The notes under the pieces: model-generated
Database searches by the model: none
Seen by the model: the letters and a program-made list of their open reading frames with translations, nothing else
Told to the model about the DNA's origin: nothing
Position numbers and translations under genes: made by a program
Shown: piece by piece, positions 1 to 7,553 of the stretch
Numbering within the stretch: the first letter of the stretch is position 1
Layout of the letters: every line of letters starts with the position of its first letter
Source: Chloroflexota bacterium
GTDB taxonomy: Bacteria > Chloroflexota > Dehalococcoidia > Bin125
NCBI GenBank assembly: GCA_009838915.1
Contig: VXQT01000011.1
Span: 62,001 to 126,000, forward strand
DNA length: 64,000 bases
Direction: 5' to 3'

Positions 1-108
1 CATGATTCGGGCATTGCCGTGCAGACGGCGGACGAACTCGGCGACGCCGCCGCGCTCGTGGTCGAAGCGGCCCAATCCGTGCGTCGACGCACGCGCTCCA
101 ACAAGTGA
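1..108 (+). CDS. sucC: Succinate--CoA ligase subunit beta, C-terminal end (partial)
   Basis: The window opens inside this gene; the last 35 codons are readable in frame 1 up to a TGA at 106-108. The peptide (HDSGIAVQTADELGDAAALV and a basic tail) resembles the end of the beta subunit, where a Gly-Ile/Leu strand is followed by a final amphipathic helix. The assignment rests mainly on position: sucD starts 48 nt downstream on the same strand, the usual sucCD order. The ATP-grasp part of the protein lies outside the window, so nothing can be said about nucleotide specificity. Confidence 0.75.
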   Translation, partial: HDSGIAVQTADELGDAAALVVEAAQSVRRRTRSNK

Positions 109-156
109 ACCGCCAACCGGGCTCGAGCCTGAAACTTCGATGCAAGGAATCGACGC

Positions 157-1077
157 ATGAGCATCCTCTTGAACAACCGCACGCGGCTGCTGATCCAGGG
201 ACTTGGCAATGAAGGCCAGAACCAGATCCGTCGCTCGCTCGACTACGGCACCAATGTCGTCGCCGGCGTGCATCCGGGATTCCGCGGCGGCGACACATTC
301 AGTCACGGCACGCACGAGTTTCCGGTCTTTCCAACCGTCGCCGAGGCGGTCTCGAATTCGCAGGCGAATTGCAGCATCATCTATGTGCCCGCGCCCGGCG
401 CCGCCGACGCGATCCTGGAGAACATCGCCGCCGAGGTGCCGCTGATCGTTTGCATCACCGAGGGCGTGCCGGTTCACGACATGATCCGGGTGCGGACGGC
501 GCTGGAGGGTTCGAAGAGCCGGCTGATCGGTCCGAACTGTCCGGGCATCATCCAACCCGCGTCGAACTGCCGGGTGGGGATTCATCCGCCCGATGTGTTC
601 ATGCCCGGCAATGTGGGTGTGGTCTCGCGTTCGGGCACGCTGGTTTACGAGGCGGTCGACCAGCTCACCCGCGCAGGGATAGGACAATCAACCTGCGTCG
701 GCGTCGGCGGCGACCCGATAATCGGAGAGCAACAACAGGCGATCCTGCGCCGCTTCAACAGCGATCCCGACACCGATGCGGTGGTGTTGATCGGGGAGAT
801 TGGCGGCCTCGCGGAACAGGCGGCAGCGGCCTACATCAAGCGCAGCATGAACAAGCCGGTGGTCGCGTTCATTGCCGGGGCGACAGCGCCTCCGGGTCGT
901 CGAATGGGTCACGCGGGCGCGATCATCGAGGGTGAAGCGGGCACCGCTGAGGCCAAGATCACCGCCCTTGAGGAAGCCGGCGCCGTGATTTCACGCAGCC
1001 CTGCAGAGATCGGCTCGACGATGCGCCGGGTGCTCGAAGAGGCGGGCAAGTATCAGCCTCCCGGTTCACTCGACTAA
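157..1077 (+). CDS. sucD: Succinate--CoA ligase subunit alpha
   Basis: This 306-residue protein has the length and architecture of SucD: an N-terminal CoA-binding Rossmann domain (residues about 1-130, with the IGPNCPG motif) and a C-terminal ligase domain. His252 within GHAGAI is the residue phosphorylated during the TCA-cycle reaction succinyl-CoA + NDP + Pi to succinate + CoA + NTP. It forms a complex with the beta subunit encoded just upstream. The ATG at 157 follows an AAGGAAT tract. The gene looks complete and ordinary. Confidence 0.96.
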   Translation: MSILLNNRTRLLIQGLGNEGQNQIRRSLDYGTNVVAGVHPGFRGGDTFSHGTHEFPVFPTVAEAVSNSQANCSIIYVPAPGAADAILENIAAEVPLIVCITEGVPVHDMIRVRTALEGSKSRLIGPNCPGIIQPASNCRVGIHPPDVFMPGNVGVVSRSGTLVYEAVDQLTRAGIGQSTCVGVGGDPIIGEQQQAILRRFNSDPDTDAVVLIGEIGGLAEQAAAAYIKRSMNKPVVAFIAGATAPPGRRMGHAGAIIEGEAGTAEAKITALEEAGAVISRSPAEIGSTMRRVLEEAGKYQPPGSLD

Positions 1078-1102
1078 AGACCGCAGCGCCGAGGCGACCA
1101 TC

Positions 1103-1306
1103 GTGACCGAAGAACCGCTGAGTCCGAAACAACAGGGTCAGATTGCGACCCTGGCCGGGTTTGTCGCGCCGCTGGTCGGCATCCTGCTGATGGTGATTCT
1201 CGCGGTCGCGGTTGACGTGGTTGTCGGCATTGTCGTCGGCGCGGTCGCCGTGATCGTGCTGGTTCCGTTGACCCAGCGGCTGCTCAAGCGACGGGCCAAG
1301 TCCTGA
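1103..1306 (+). CDS. Small membrane protein of unknown function
   Basis: A 67-residue protein starting at a GTG 25 nt after sucD. It has a short polar N-terminus, two adjacent hydrophobic stretches (about residues 14-36 and 37-57) and a basic tail ending RLLKRRAKS, so it probably forms a two-helix hairpin in the inner membrane with its C-terminus inside. I do not recognise a family. Close spacing suggests co-transcription with sucCD, but nothing in the sequence links it to the TCA cycle. Confidence 0.55.
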   Translation: MTEEPLSPKQQGQIATLAGFVAPLVGILLMVILAVAVDVVVGIVVGAVAVIVLVPLTQRLLKRRAKS

Positions 1307-1337
1307 ACAACAGCTCGGGCGTCCACGAGGGTCGCCC

Positions 1338-2291
1338 CTACTTGTCTTCGTCGTCTTCGGGCGGCCAGCACTCGTCGTTCGGGTCTGCTTCGGGAGCGAG
1401 GTTTCGCTTCTCTTTGCCCAGGATGCCGTAGGGATCGGCGAGGAAGTCGAGCACCTCGCCGACTGCGTCGGGACCGATTTCCTGGTCGTCGAGGATCTCG
1501 GTGCCGTGTAGGTCGGTCTCGTAGATCACGAATCGAGTCGGCTCGCCGGCGCGCTTGAAGTAGCGGTTGGACTGCCAGTAGGCGCACTGATTGCGTGCGC
1601 CCGCGATGAACAGCTTGGGCACATCAATGTCGCGGACACTGGCCAGGCCGTCGAGCTTGTCGAAGCCGTCCTCGTCGGCACGGTCGGAGTCCTTGGGCGG
1701 CTTGTTCGGGAAGACGTTGGGGCTGGAGATTGCGCTGACGGCGGTGAACTCGTCGCGGTAGGCGGCGACCTGCATCAGGCTGGTGCCGCCCATGCTGACG
1801 CCGATGCCGTACAGGGTCTCAGCTCCACGTTCGACGGCGTAGTCGATCGCCGCCTCCCACTCGCGGTAGATGTCGGGCACATCCTCGATCGGTCGGTTGC
1901 TATACACACAGGGCGACTCGCCGTGGCAACGGAAGTCCCAGCGCAGCACGCGGTAGCCCTCGCTGATCAGGCGGTTGGCGAACTTATCCCAGATGCCACG
2001 GTGTGTGGGCTTCGTGTTCTTGGTCGGATACATGTGACCCAACAGCACCCAGGTGTCGCCATCGCCATTGAGCTCGGCGACGAAGCGCGCGCCGTCCGAG
2101 GACTGGAGCACGAACGCCTCGTCGGAGTCGACGCTGGTCGCCAGCGAGAGCGAGACGGCGAGCGCCAGTGCCACCCCGAGAATGGTGAGCGCACCCAGGA
2201 ACGGTGTCCATCGATTCGTAAGGATCGGTCTCAGATTCACTCCGCCGCGCAAGACTTCAAGGACCCCTGCAAGCCGTTGTCGCATCACCAA
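1338..2291 (-). CDS. Membrane-anchored or secreted alpha/beta hydrolase
   Basis: A 317-residue protein with an N-terminal hydrophobic segment (about residues 30-53) consistent with a signal anchor, then an alpha/beta-hydrolase fold. The nucleophile elbow is GVSMGG with Ser166; the WDFRCHG segment (about residues 118-124) follows the strand before the oxyanion region, and a late His in DLHGTEI fits the catalytic histidine. The acidic C-terminus (PPEDDEDK) is unusual. Substrate is unknown; the family includes esterases and acyl-peptide-type hydrolases. It converges with the small membrane gene and is divergent from the tRNA region. The start could be the GTG at 2291 or the adjacent ATG. Confidence 0.75.
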   Translation of the reverse strand: MVMRQRLAGVLEVLRGGVNLRPILTNRWTPFLGALTILGVALALAVSLSLATSVDSDEAFVLQSSDGARFVAELNGDGDTWVLLGHMYPTKNTKPTHRGIWDKFANRLISEGYRVLRWDFRCHGESPCVYSNRPIEDVPDIYREWEAAIDYAVERGAETLYGIGVSMGGTSLMQVAAYRDEFTAVSAISSPNVFPNKPPKDSDRADEDGFDKLDGLASVRDIDVPKLFIAGARNQCAYWQSNRYFKRAGEPTRFVIYETDLHGTEILDDQEIGPDAVGEVLDFLADPYGILGKEKRNLAPEADPNDECWPPEDDEDK

Positions 2292-2386
2292 TCCGCCAAT
2301 CGCATCGCCTTGAGTGTGGCCTCATTGTCCTGTTGCAAGGCCGGGCTCTGGGCAGGATATGCCGCCTGCGCTGTTACTCTGAATCT

Positions 2387-2476
2387 GGAGGGTTCGCATA
2401 GTGGCCTAGTGCGCCCGCCTGCTAAGCGGGTTCGGGGGAAACTCCGTCGAGGGTTCGAATCCCTCACCCTCCGCCA
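2387..2476 (+). tRNA. tRNA-Ser (anticodon GCU)
   Basis: A complete class II tRNA. The acceptor arm GGAGGGT at the 5' end pairs with ACCCTCC near the 3' end, followed by discriminator G and an encoded CCA (2474-2476). The anticodon stem CCCGC/GCGGG encloses the loop CTGCTAA with anticodon GCT at 2421-2423. A long variable arm (GGGG...CTCC region) and the T-loop GGTTCGAATCC are present. These together identify a serine tRNA reading AGC/AGU codons. It lies on the plus strand between the hydrolase and miaB. Confidence 0.95.
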
Positions 2477-2483
2477 GTCCATA

Positions 2484-2532
2484 CTCCCCTCTCCACCCGC
2501 TCTGCGGGGGGAGATGCCGAAGGCAGAGGGGA
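2484..2532. repeat. Dispersed double-hairpin repeat, copy 1
   Basis: A GC-rich palindromic element immediately 3' of the tRNA. It contains a first stem around CCCGC-tct-GCGGG with flanking CTCC/GGAG, and a second short stem TGCC-gaa-GGCA, ending in GAGGGG. It belongs to the same family as the copies near 18.3, 19.2, 23.4, 33.5, 36.1, 40.6 and 46.0 kb. Its terminal GAGGGGAG tract lies just upstream of miaB. Confidence 0.85.
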
Positions 2533-2549
2533 GCGCCAGAGTGAGCGTT

Positions 2550-3917
2550 ATGTCTCAGTACCACATCTGGACCGTTGGCTGCCAGGTCAACACAGCCGAT
2601 TCCGCCAAGCTCGCGGCCGGTCTGCGGCGCCTGGGCATGGAGCCGACCGACCAGGCGCGCGACGCCGATCTGATTGTGCTCAACACCTGCGCGGTGCGTC
2701 AGCACGCCGAGGACAAGGCCCAGGCCAAGCTCGGATCGCTCAAGCATCTCAAGCGCAGCAATCCCGACCTGAAGATCGCCGTGATGGGCTGCATGGTCGG
2801 TCCGCACACGGCGCGCGGTGACGATCCGATCACGCGCCGATTCGAGTTCGTTGACACGTGGGCCCAGCCGCAGCGATTCGACCAGGTCGTTGGGCTGCTC
2901 GACCTGCCTGGCATTCCGGAACCGGAGGATGACGGCGGGGAGTTCTGGCCTGAGATCTTTCCGGACGAGACGAGTCCTACTGCCTACGTGCCGGTGATCG
3001 AAGGCTGCGACAAGTTCTGCACCTATTGCATCGTGCCGCTGCGCCGGGGGCGTGAACGTTCACGGCCGATCGATGAGATCGCGCGAGAGATTGAAGCGCA
3101 CACGCAGCGCGGGGTGCGCGAAGTCACGCTGTTGGGACAGACGGTCGAGGCCTATGGCAAAGATCAGCCACCTATCGACAGCGAAACAGCGCACGCGGAT
3201 CTCTCCGACTTGATGCGTGCGATCCACGATCTGCCGAAGCTGCATCGAATCAGGCAACTGACCAGCTACCCACCCGACATGACCGACCGCATCCTCGAAG
3301 GCATGGCCGAGCTGCCCAAGGTTTGCGAGGCGTTCTCGCTGCCGGTGCAGGCAGGCTCGGACGACGTGCTGAGCAACATGCGCCGCGGCTACAGCGTGGC
3401 GCAGTTCCGCGATCGGGTGGAGAAGGTGCGTTCGCTCTGGCCTGAAGTGAGCATTTCGACCGATGTGATCGTGGGCTTTCCGGGAGAGTCGGACTCCGAC
3501 TTCCAGGAGACCTACGACCTGCTGGAAGACTTGCGCTTCGACAAGGTCCACGTTGCGGCCTACAGCCCGCGAACCGGCACGTACGCGCAGCGCAACCAGC
3601 CCGACGACGTGCCGCATGATCTGAAAATGGAACGGCTGCACCGGGTCGAGGAGTTGCAGCGGGAGATCTCGTTCCAGATCAACAATCGCTATCTGCTCCG
3701 CGATGTCGAGGTGCTGCTGGAGTCATCCAAGCCGTCCGAGGAGGACGGGATGGCGCGGCTCACCGGTCGGACGAGGACGATGAAGCTGGTCCACTTTGAC
3801 GCTCCCGTCGACGCCTATGCCGCGGGTGATTTGTTGACGGTCACCGTGACCCGCGTCGGAGCATGGAGCTTGCAGGGACAGCCGTCCCTGGGGAGCTTGC
3901 AAGGACAGCCGGCTTGA
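2550..3917 (+). CDS. miaB: tRNA-2-methylthio-N6-dimethylallyladenosine synthase
   Basis: A 455-residue methylthiotransferase. The N-terminal UPF0004 domain carries the auxiliary [4Fe-4S] cysteines C11 (GCQVN), C47 (NTCAVR) and C81 (MGCMVG). The radical-SAM domain has the CxxxCxxC motif at C153, C157 and C160, and a C-terminal TRAM domain follows (about residues 375-440). It methylthiolates i6A37 in tRNAs that read UNN codons. The ATG at 2550 gives the conserved N-terminus; a GTG at 2541 in the same frame is an alternative and is better spaced from the GAGGGGAG tract that belongs to the preceding repeat. The last residues are encoded by a tandem 20-bp repeat. Confidence 0.93.
   Translation: MSQYHIWTVGCQVNTADSAKLAAGLRRLGMEPTDQARDADLIVLNTCAVRQHAEDKAQAKLGSLKHLKRSNPDLKIAVMGCMVGPHTARGDDPITRRFEFVDTWAQPQRFDQVVGLLDLPGIPEPEDDGGEFWPEIFPDETSPTAYVPVIEGCDKFCTYCIVPLRRGRERSRPIDEIAREIEAHTQRGVREVTLLGQTVEAYGKDQPPIDSETAHADLSDLMRAIHDLPKLHRIRQLTSYPPDMTDRILEGMAELPKVCEAFSLPVQAGSDDVLSNMRRGYSVAQFRDRVEKVRSLWPEVSISTDVIVGFPGESDSDFQETYDLLEDLRFDKVHVAAYSPRTGTYAQRNQPDDVPHDLKMERLHRVEELQREISFQINNRYLLRDVEVLLESSKPSEEDGMARLTGRTRTMKLVHFDAPVDAYAAGDLLTVTVTRVGAWSLQGQPSLGSLQGQPA
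3865..3911 (+). repeat. Tandem 20-bp repeat in the 3' end of miaB
   Basis: Two copies of GGAGCTTGCAgGGACAGCCG (3865-3884 and 3892-3911) differ at one base and have a 27-bp period. Between them GTCCCTGG forms a short complement with GGGAC. They encode the near-duplicate tails SLQGQP-SLGSLQGQPA of MiaB, after the conserved end of the TRAM domain, so the repeat probably replaced the original stop region. Confidence 0.75.
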
Positions 3918-3933
3918 TGGATCGGTCGAAGTC

Positions 3934-4608
3934 GTGACGACATCGAGCGTGGATGCCGCGGAAGCCGGGCAGGAGGCGGCGCGCCGCCCCGATGTCGCCG
4001 TGCTGGTGGTGATCTTCACCGTCGTGGACAGCGCGCTGCAGGTGTTGCTGATCGAACGCTCGGCGCCGCCGGCCGAGGGCGAGTGGGCAATCCCGGGCGG
4101 CGCGTTACAGCATGGGGAGTCCCTGGAACAGGCCGCGGTGCGCAAGCTGGCCGAGGAGACCGGGGTCACCGATGTGTTCCTGGAGCAGCTCTACACATTC
4201 GCCGATCTCGATGCCTCGCCGGCGGACGGCAGCGTCGGCGTGGCCTGGTTCGCGCTGGTCGATCCGGCCCGCGTGCGACTGGCGCAGCGCACGGCTTGGC
4301 GTCCGGGCTGGTGGAGCCTCGACGCCGTCCCTCGGCTCGCCTTCGACAACGAGCGGGTGCTCGAAGTCGCCCGGGAGCGGCTGATCAACAAGCTTCAGTA
4401 CACCGACGCGGCGTACTCACTGTTGCCGCCGACCTTCACGATGCGCGAATTGCAGCAAGTCTACGAGGCGATCCTGGGGCGGCCGCTGGACAAGCGCAAC
4501 TTCCGCCGCCGCCTGCTGGCCACCGACTTCATCGCCGCGACGTCGGAGATGCGCAGCGATGGCCGACATCGCCCCGCCCGGCTGTACCGATTTGTGGGGC
4601 GCTTCTAA
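3934..4608 (+). CDS. nrtR: NUDIX-domain transcriptional regulator of NAD synthesis (NrtR-like)
   Basis: A 224-residue protein with an N-terminal NUDIX domain (about residues 20-150) and a C-terminal winged-helix domain with the LPPTFTMRELQQVYEA and LDKRNFRRRLL signatures typical of NrtR. The Nudix box spans G56-V78, but the first Glu of REUxEE is Lys71, so hydrolase activity is probably reduced or lost, as in known NrtR proteins that sense ADP-ribose-type ligands. It sits directly upstream of nadABC, and a perfect palindrome precedes nadA. I infer that it represses that operon. The start is a GTG; a stand-alone Nudix hydrolase is the less likely alternative. Confidence 0.85.
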   Translation: MTTSSVDAAEAGQEAARRPDVAVLVVIFTVVDSALQVLLIERSAPPAEGEWAIPGGALQHGESLEQAAVRKLAEETGVTDVFLEQLYTFADLDASPADGSVGVAWFALVDPARVRLAQRTAWRPGWWSLDAVPRLAFDNERVLEVARERLINKLQYTDAAYSLLPPTFTMRELQQVYEAILGRPLDKRNFRRRLLATDFIAATSEMRSDGRHRPARLYRFVGRF

Positions 4609-4740
4609 GGAGGCTGCGCTGAACGCGCGGCAACTCGACCATCTGCCTGATGGCGGTGTCTGTCTGATCGAGCGATTGGACCTGCTGAACCATAAGTCGG
4701 TCGTAGCGATTTCGACGGACCAGCGTCCGTACCTCAGCCC

Positions 4741-4769
4741 TTGACAAGACCTACTTGATTTGCAACAAT
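4741..4769 (+). promoter_or_regulatory. Putative sigma70-type promoter of nadABC
   Basis: TTGACA (4741-4746) is a consensus -35 box. Exactly 17 nt later AACAAT (4764-4769) matches four of six positions of TATAAT. A start site near 4776 would place the adjacent palindrome just downstream of +1. No other gene lies between nrtR and nadA. Confidence 0.6.
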
Positions 4770-4781
4770 ACTCGCGATGGA

Positions 4782-4800
4782 TAGTGTCAGGGTGACACTA
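4782..4800. promoter_or_regulatory. Perfect 19-bp palindrome, probable NrtR operator
   Basis: TAGTGTCA-GGG-TGACACTA is a perfect 8-bp inverted repeat with a 3-bp centre. It lies between the predicted nadA promoter and the start codon, where a repressor would block transcription. Assignment to the upstream NrtR-like protein is inferred from synteny and from the absence of another regulator gene nearby. Confidence 0.65.
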
Positions 4801-4801
4801 A

Positions 4802-6037
4802 GTGACGGGCTTGACCAACATGACCGAAGCCACAGTTGTCGAAACCAGCTATGTTCCCGAGACTCTGCCGCCGGATCTGCCCGACGAGGCTTGCGAGACC
4901 GACATCGCGACTGTGCCGCTGGTGTCGGAACCACACCTGCCCAACTGGCAGCCCGAGATTCCCGACCACTATCTGCGGCTCTCGGGCGATGAACTGCGCG
5001 AGCGCATCCGCGCCGCGCGGGCCGAGCTCGGCGAGCGCCTGCTGATCCTCGGTCACCACTACCAACGTGACGACATCATCGAGTTCGCCGACTTCCGCGG
5101 CGACTCGTTCAAGTTGGCGCAGCAGGCGGCGGAGAACAGCGAGGCCGAGTTCATCGTCTTTTGCGGCGTCCACTTCATGGCCGAGAGCGCCGACATCTTG
5201 ACCAAGCCCGAACAAACCGTGATCCTGCCCAACCTGGCAGCCGGATGCTCGATGGCCGACATGGCGCAACCTGAGGACGTCTACGACGCCTGGGACGACC
5301 TGGGCGAGGTAGTCGACACGGATCGGGTGATTCCGATCACCTACATGAACTCGGCTGCTTCGTTGAAGGCGTTTGTCGGCAAGAACGGCGGCGCCGTGTG
5401 CACCTCGTCGAACGCGACGGCGGTGCTGGAGTGGGCCTTCGAGCAGGGCGACCAGGTCCTGTTCTTCCCCGACCAGCACCTGGGACGCAACACGGGCAAG
5501 CGGCTGGGTATCGATCCGCGGACCCAGACCGCCGTCTGGAGTCCGCGCAAGGTCAACGGCGGGCTGAGCGAAGATCGCATCCGGGACAGCAAGATCCTGC
5601 TCTGGCAAGGACACTGCTCGGTCCACATCCGCTTCCGCGTCGATCAGATCGAGCGGGCGCGCGAGGAGCACCCCGGCGTGCGGGTCGTGGTCCATCCGGA
5701 GTGCACGCAGCAGGTTGTCGACGCCGCCGATGCCGACGGCTCGACCGAGTTCATCATCAACTACGTGCGCAACGGTCCGCCCGGCGTCTATGCGGTGGGC
5801 ACCGAGATCAACCTGGTCCACCGACTCAACGAGGAGGTCGCGTCGGAAGGCAAGACTGCCTTCTGCCTCGACCCGGTCGTCTGCCCCTGCGCGACGATGT
5901 ACCGGATTCATCCCGCCTATCTGGCCTGGGTGACCGAGTCGCTGGTTGAGGGCCGCGTTGTCAATCCCATCACGGTCGACGACGACACGCGCAAGTGGGC
6001 CCGCGTTGCGCTCGACCGCATGTTGGCCATTACCTAG
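4802..6037 (+). CDS. nadA: Quinolinate synthase (A)
   Basis: Condenses iminoaspartate with dihydroxyacetone phosphate to quinolinate in de novo NAD synthesis. The protein (411 residues from the GTG at 4802, 405 from the ATG at 4820) has the LGHHYQRDDI and DSFKLA substrate motifs. Likely [4Fe-4S] ligands are C149 (AAGCSM), C272 (GHCSVH) and C361 or C363 (CPCATM). The length is that of the long NadA subgroup. The GTG has AGGGTGA within the operator as a possible ribosome binding site; the ATG lacks a good one, so the start is unresolved. First gene of the nadABC operon. Confidence 0.95.
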   Translation: MTGLTNMTEATVVETSYVPETLPPDLPDEACETDIATVPLVSEPHLPNWQPEIPDHYLRLSGDELRERIRAARAELGERLLILGHHYQRDDIIEFADFRGDSFKLAQQAAENSEAEFIVFCGVHFMAESADILTKPEQTVILPNLAAGCSMADMAQPEDVYDAWDDLGEVVDTDRVIPITYMNSAASLKAFVGKNGGAVCTSSNATAVLEWAFEQGDQVLFFPDQHLGRNTGKRLGIDPRTQTAVWSPRKVNGGLSEDRIRDSKILLWQGHCSVHIRFRVDQIERAREEHPGVRVVVHPECTQQVVDAADADGSTEFIINYVRNGPPGVYAVGTEINLVHRLNEEVASEGKTAFCLDPVVCPCATMYRIHPAYLAWVTESLVEGRVVNPITVDDDTRKWARVALDRMLAIT

Positions 6038-6056
6038 ACGCGCGCGGTCGAACCAG

Positions 6057-7553
6057 ATGCGCATTCTCGTCATCGGCAGCGGATTGGCCGGCATCAATGC
6101 CGCGCTGCTGGCGTCCGAGTTTTCCGAGGTCACGCTGCTGAGCAAGGGACCACTCGACCAGACCAACACGCAACGGGCGCAGGGTGGGATCGCCGCAGCG
6201 GTCGCGGCGATGGACGATCCTCGCCTCCACGCTGAGGACACGATCCGCGCCGGCGCCGGTCTCTGCGATCCTGACGCGGTGGAGACGCTGACTACGGACG
6301 GTCCGGCAGCGATCAGTCGGCTGATCCAGCTTGGAGTCGAGTTCGACCGCGACGCAGACGGGGCGCCGGCGCTCGCGACCGAGGGCGCGCACTCCACGCC
6401 TCGGGTGCTGCACGCCGGCGGCGACCGGACCGGCGTGCACATCCAGTCGGCCCTGGTGGGGCGCCTGGCCGGGCGTGATATCGATGTCCGTACCGACGTG
6501 ACGGTCAGCGACCTGATCGTTGAGGCAGGACGCTGCGTCGGGGCGATCGCGAATGGGCGCGAGACCTTGCTCGCGGACGCCGTGTTGCTGGCAACCGGCG
6601 GCGCGGGCGCGCTGTATCGCACGACGACCAATCCCGCAAACGCGACCGGTGACGGGATGGCGCTCGCGTTTCAGGCGGGCGCCGCGGTGCGCGACCCCGA
6701 GTTTGTGCAGTTCCATCCAACCGCGCTGGTCGGCGCGAACAGTGCATTCCTGATCTCCGAAGCGTTGCGCGGCGAAGGCGCAGTCCTGGTCGATGCCGTC
6801 GGCGAGCGATTTCTGAGGGGATTCCATCCGGACGCCGAGTTGGCGCCCCGCTCTGTGGTTGCCCGCGCGATCACCGAGACCATGCGGCGCGACGGCGCGG
6901 ATCACGTGATGCTCGACATCTCGCACCTGGAGGCCGACTACCTGCGCCGGCGGTTCCCCGGCGTCTATCGAGGCGCACTGGATCGCGGACACGACATCAC
7001 GGCAGGGCCAATCCCGGTCGCGCCGGCGGCGCACTATCACATGGGCGGCGTCTACACGGACGTGGACGGCCGGACGACCGTGCCGGGCCTCTACGCCGCC
7101 GGTGAATGCGCCTCGACGGGCGCGCACGGCGCCAACCGCGTGGCGTCCAACTCGCTGCTTGAGGCGGCGGTCTTCTCCTCTCGGGCAATCAACGCCATTC
7201 GCGGCGAGCCGAGAGTGGCTTCGCCTCCTGGCGGCGAGATGCGAACAGTTCACTGGCGATTTGAAGGCTGCGCGCCTTCGCTTGAGAGTCTGCAGGTGAC
7301 GATGAACGAACTGGTCGGCATCTCGCGCAACGAGAGTGCGTTGCGCGAAGCGCTCGATCGGTTCGATGCGTGGTCCTCCCCGCCGATGGGCTCGTACGAG
7401 CCCTCGCTTCCCCTGGCCACGCTGAGCGCGCGGCTGATCGCCGAGGCCGCGCTGCAGCGCAGGGAGTCTCGCGGTTCGCACTTGAGGCTGGACTTTCCCG
7501 AGGAGGATGCGGCCTGGCAGCGGCACAGCCTCTGGCAACTGGCACGAGAATGA
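6057..7553 (+). CDS. nadB: L-aspartate oxidase
   Basis: A 498-residue flavoprotein of the succinate dehydrogenase/fumarate reductase superfamily that oxidises L-aspartate to iminoaspartate, the substrate of NadA. The FAD-binding GSGLAG motif is at the N-terminus, QRAQGGIAAAV follows, and the active-site segments FHPTAL, LRGEGAVLVD and RSVVARAI are present, as is the C-terminal GECASTGAHGANR FAD motif. It starts at ATG 6057, 19 nt after nadA, and its stop overlaps the nadC start (ATGA), indicating translational coupling. Confidence 0.96.
   Translation: MRILVIGSGLAGINAALLASEFSEVTLLSKGPLDQTNTQRAQGGIAAAVAAMDDPRLHAEDTIRAGAGLCDPDAVETLTTDGPAAISRLIQLGVEFDRDADGAPALATEGAHSTPRVLHAGGDRTGVHIQSALVGRLAGRDIDVRTDVTVSDLIVEAGRCVGAIANGRETLLADAVLLATGGAGALYRTTTNPANATGDGMALAFQAGAAVRDPEFVQFHPTALVGANSAFLISEALRGEGAVLVDAVGERFLRGFHPDAELAPRSVVARAITETMRRDGADHVMLDISHLEADYLRRRFPGVYRGALDRGHDITAGPIPVAPAAHYHMGGVYTDVDGRTTVPGLYAAGECASTGAHGANRVASNSLLEAAVFSSRAINAIRGEPRVASPPGGEMRTVHWRFEGCAPSLESLQVTMNELVGISRNESALREALDRFDAWSSPPMGSYEPSLPLATLSARLIAEAALQRRESRGSHLRLDFPEEDAAWQRHSLWQLARE

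Noticed and set aside
2387..2476. Selenocysteine tRNA considered because of the long variable arm
   Set aside because: The anticodon is GCU, not UCA, and the acceptor stem has the normal 7 bp.
1923..2549. Open frame extending miaB upstream for about 200 codons
   Set aside because: It runs through the hydrolase gene on the other strand, the tRNA and a repeat; MiaB homology begins only at 2550.
4787..6631. 614-codon open frame on the minus strand opposite nadA and nadB
   Set aside because: High-GC shadow of well-supported genes; its composition is Arg/Ala-rich with no recognisable motif.
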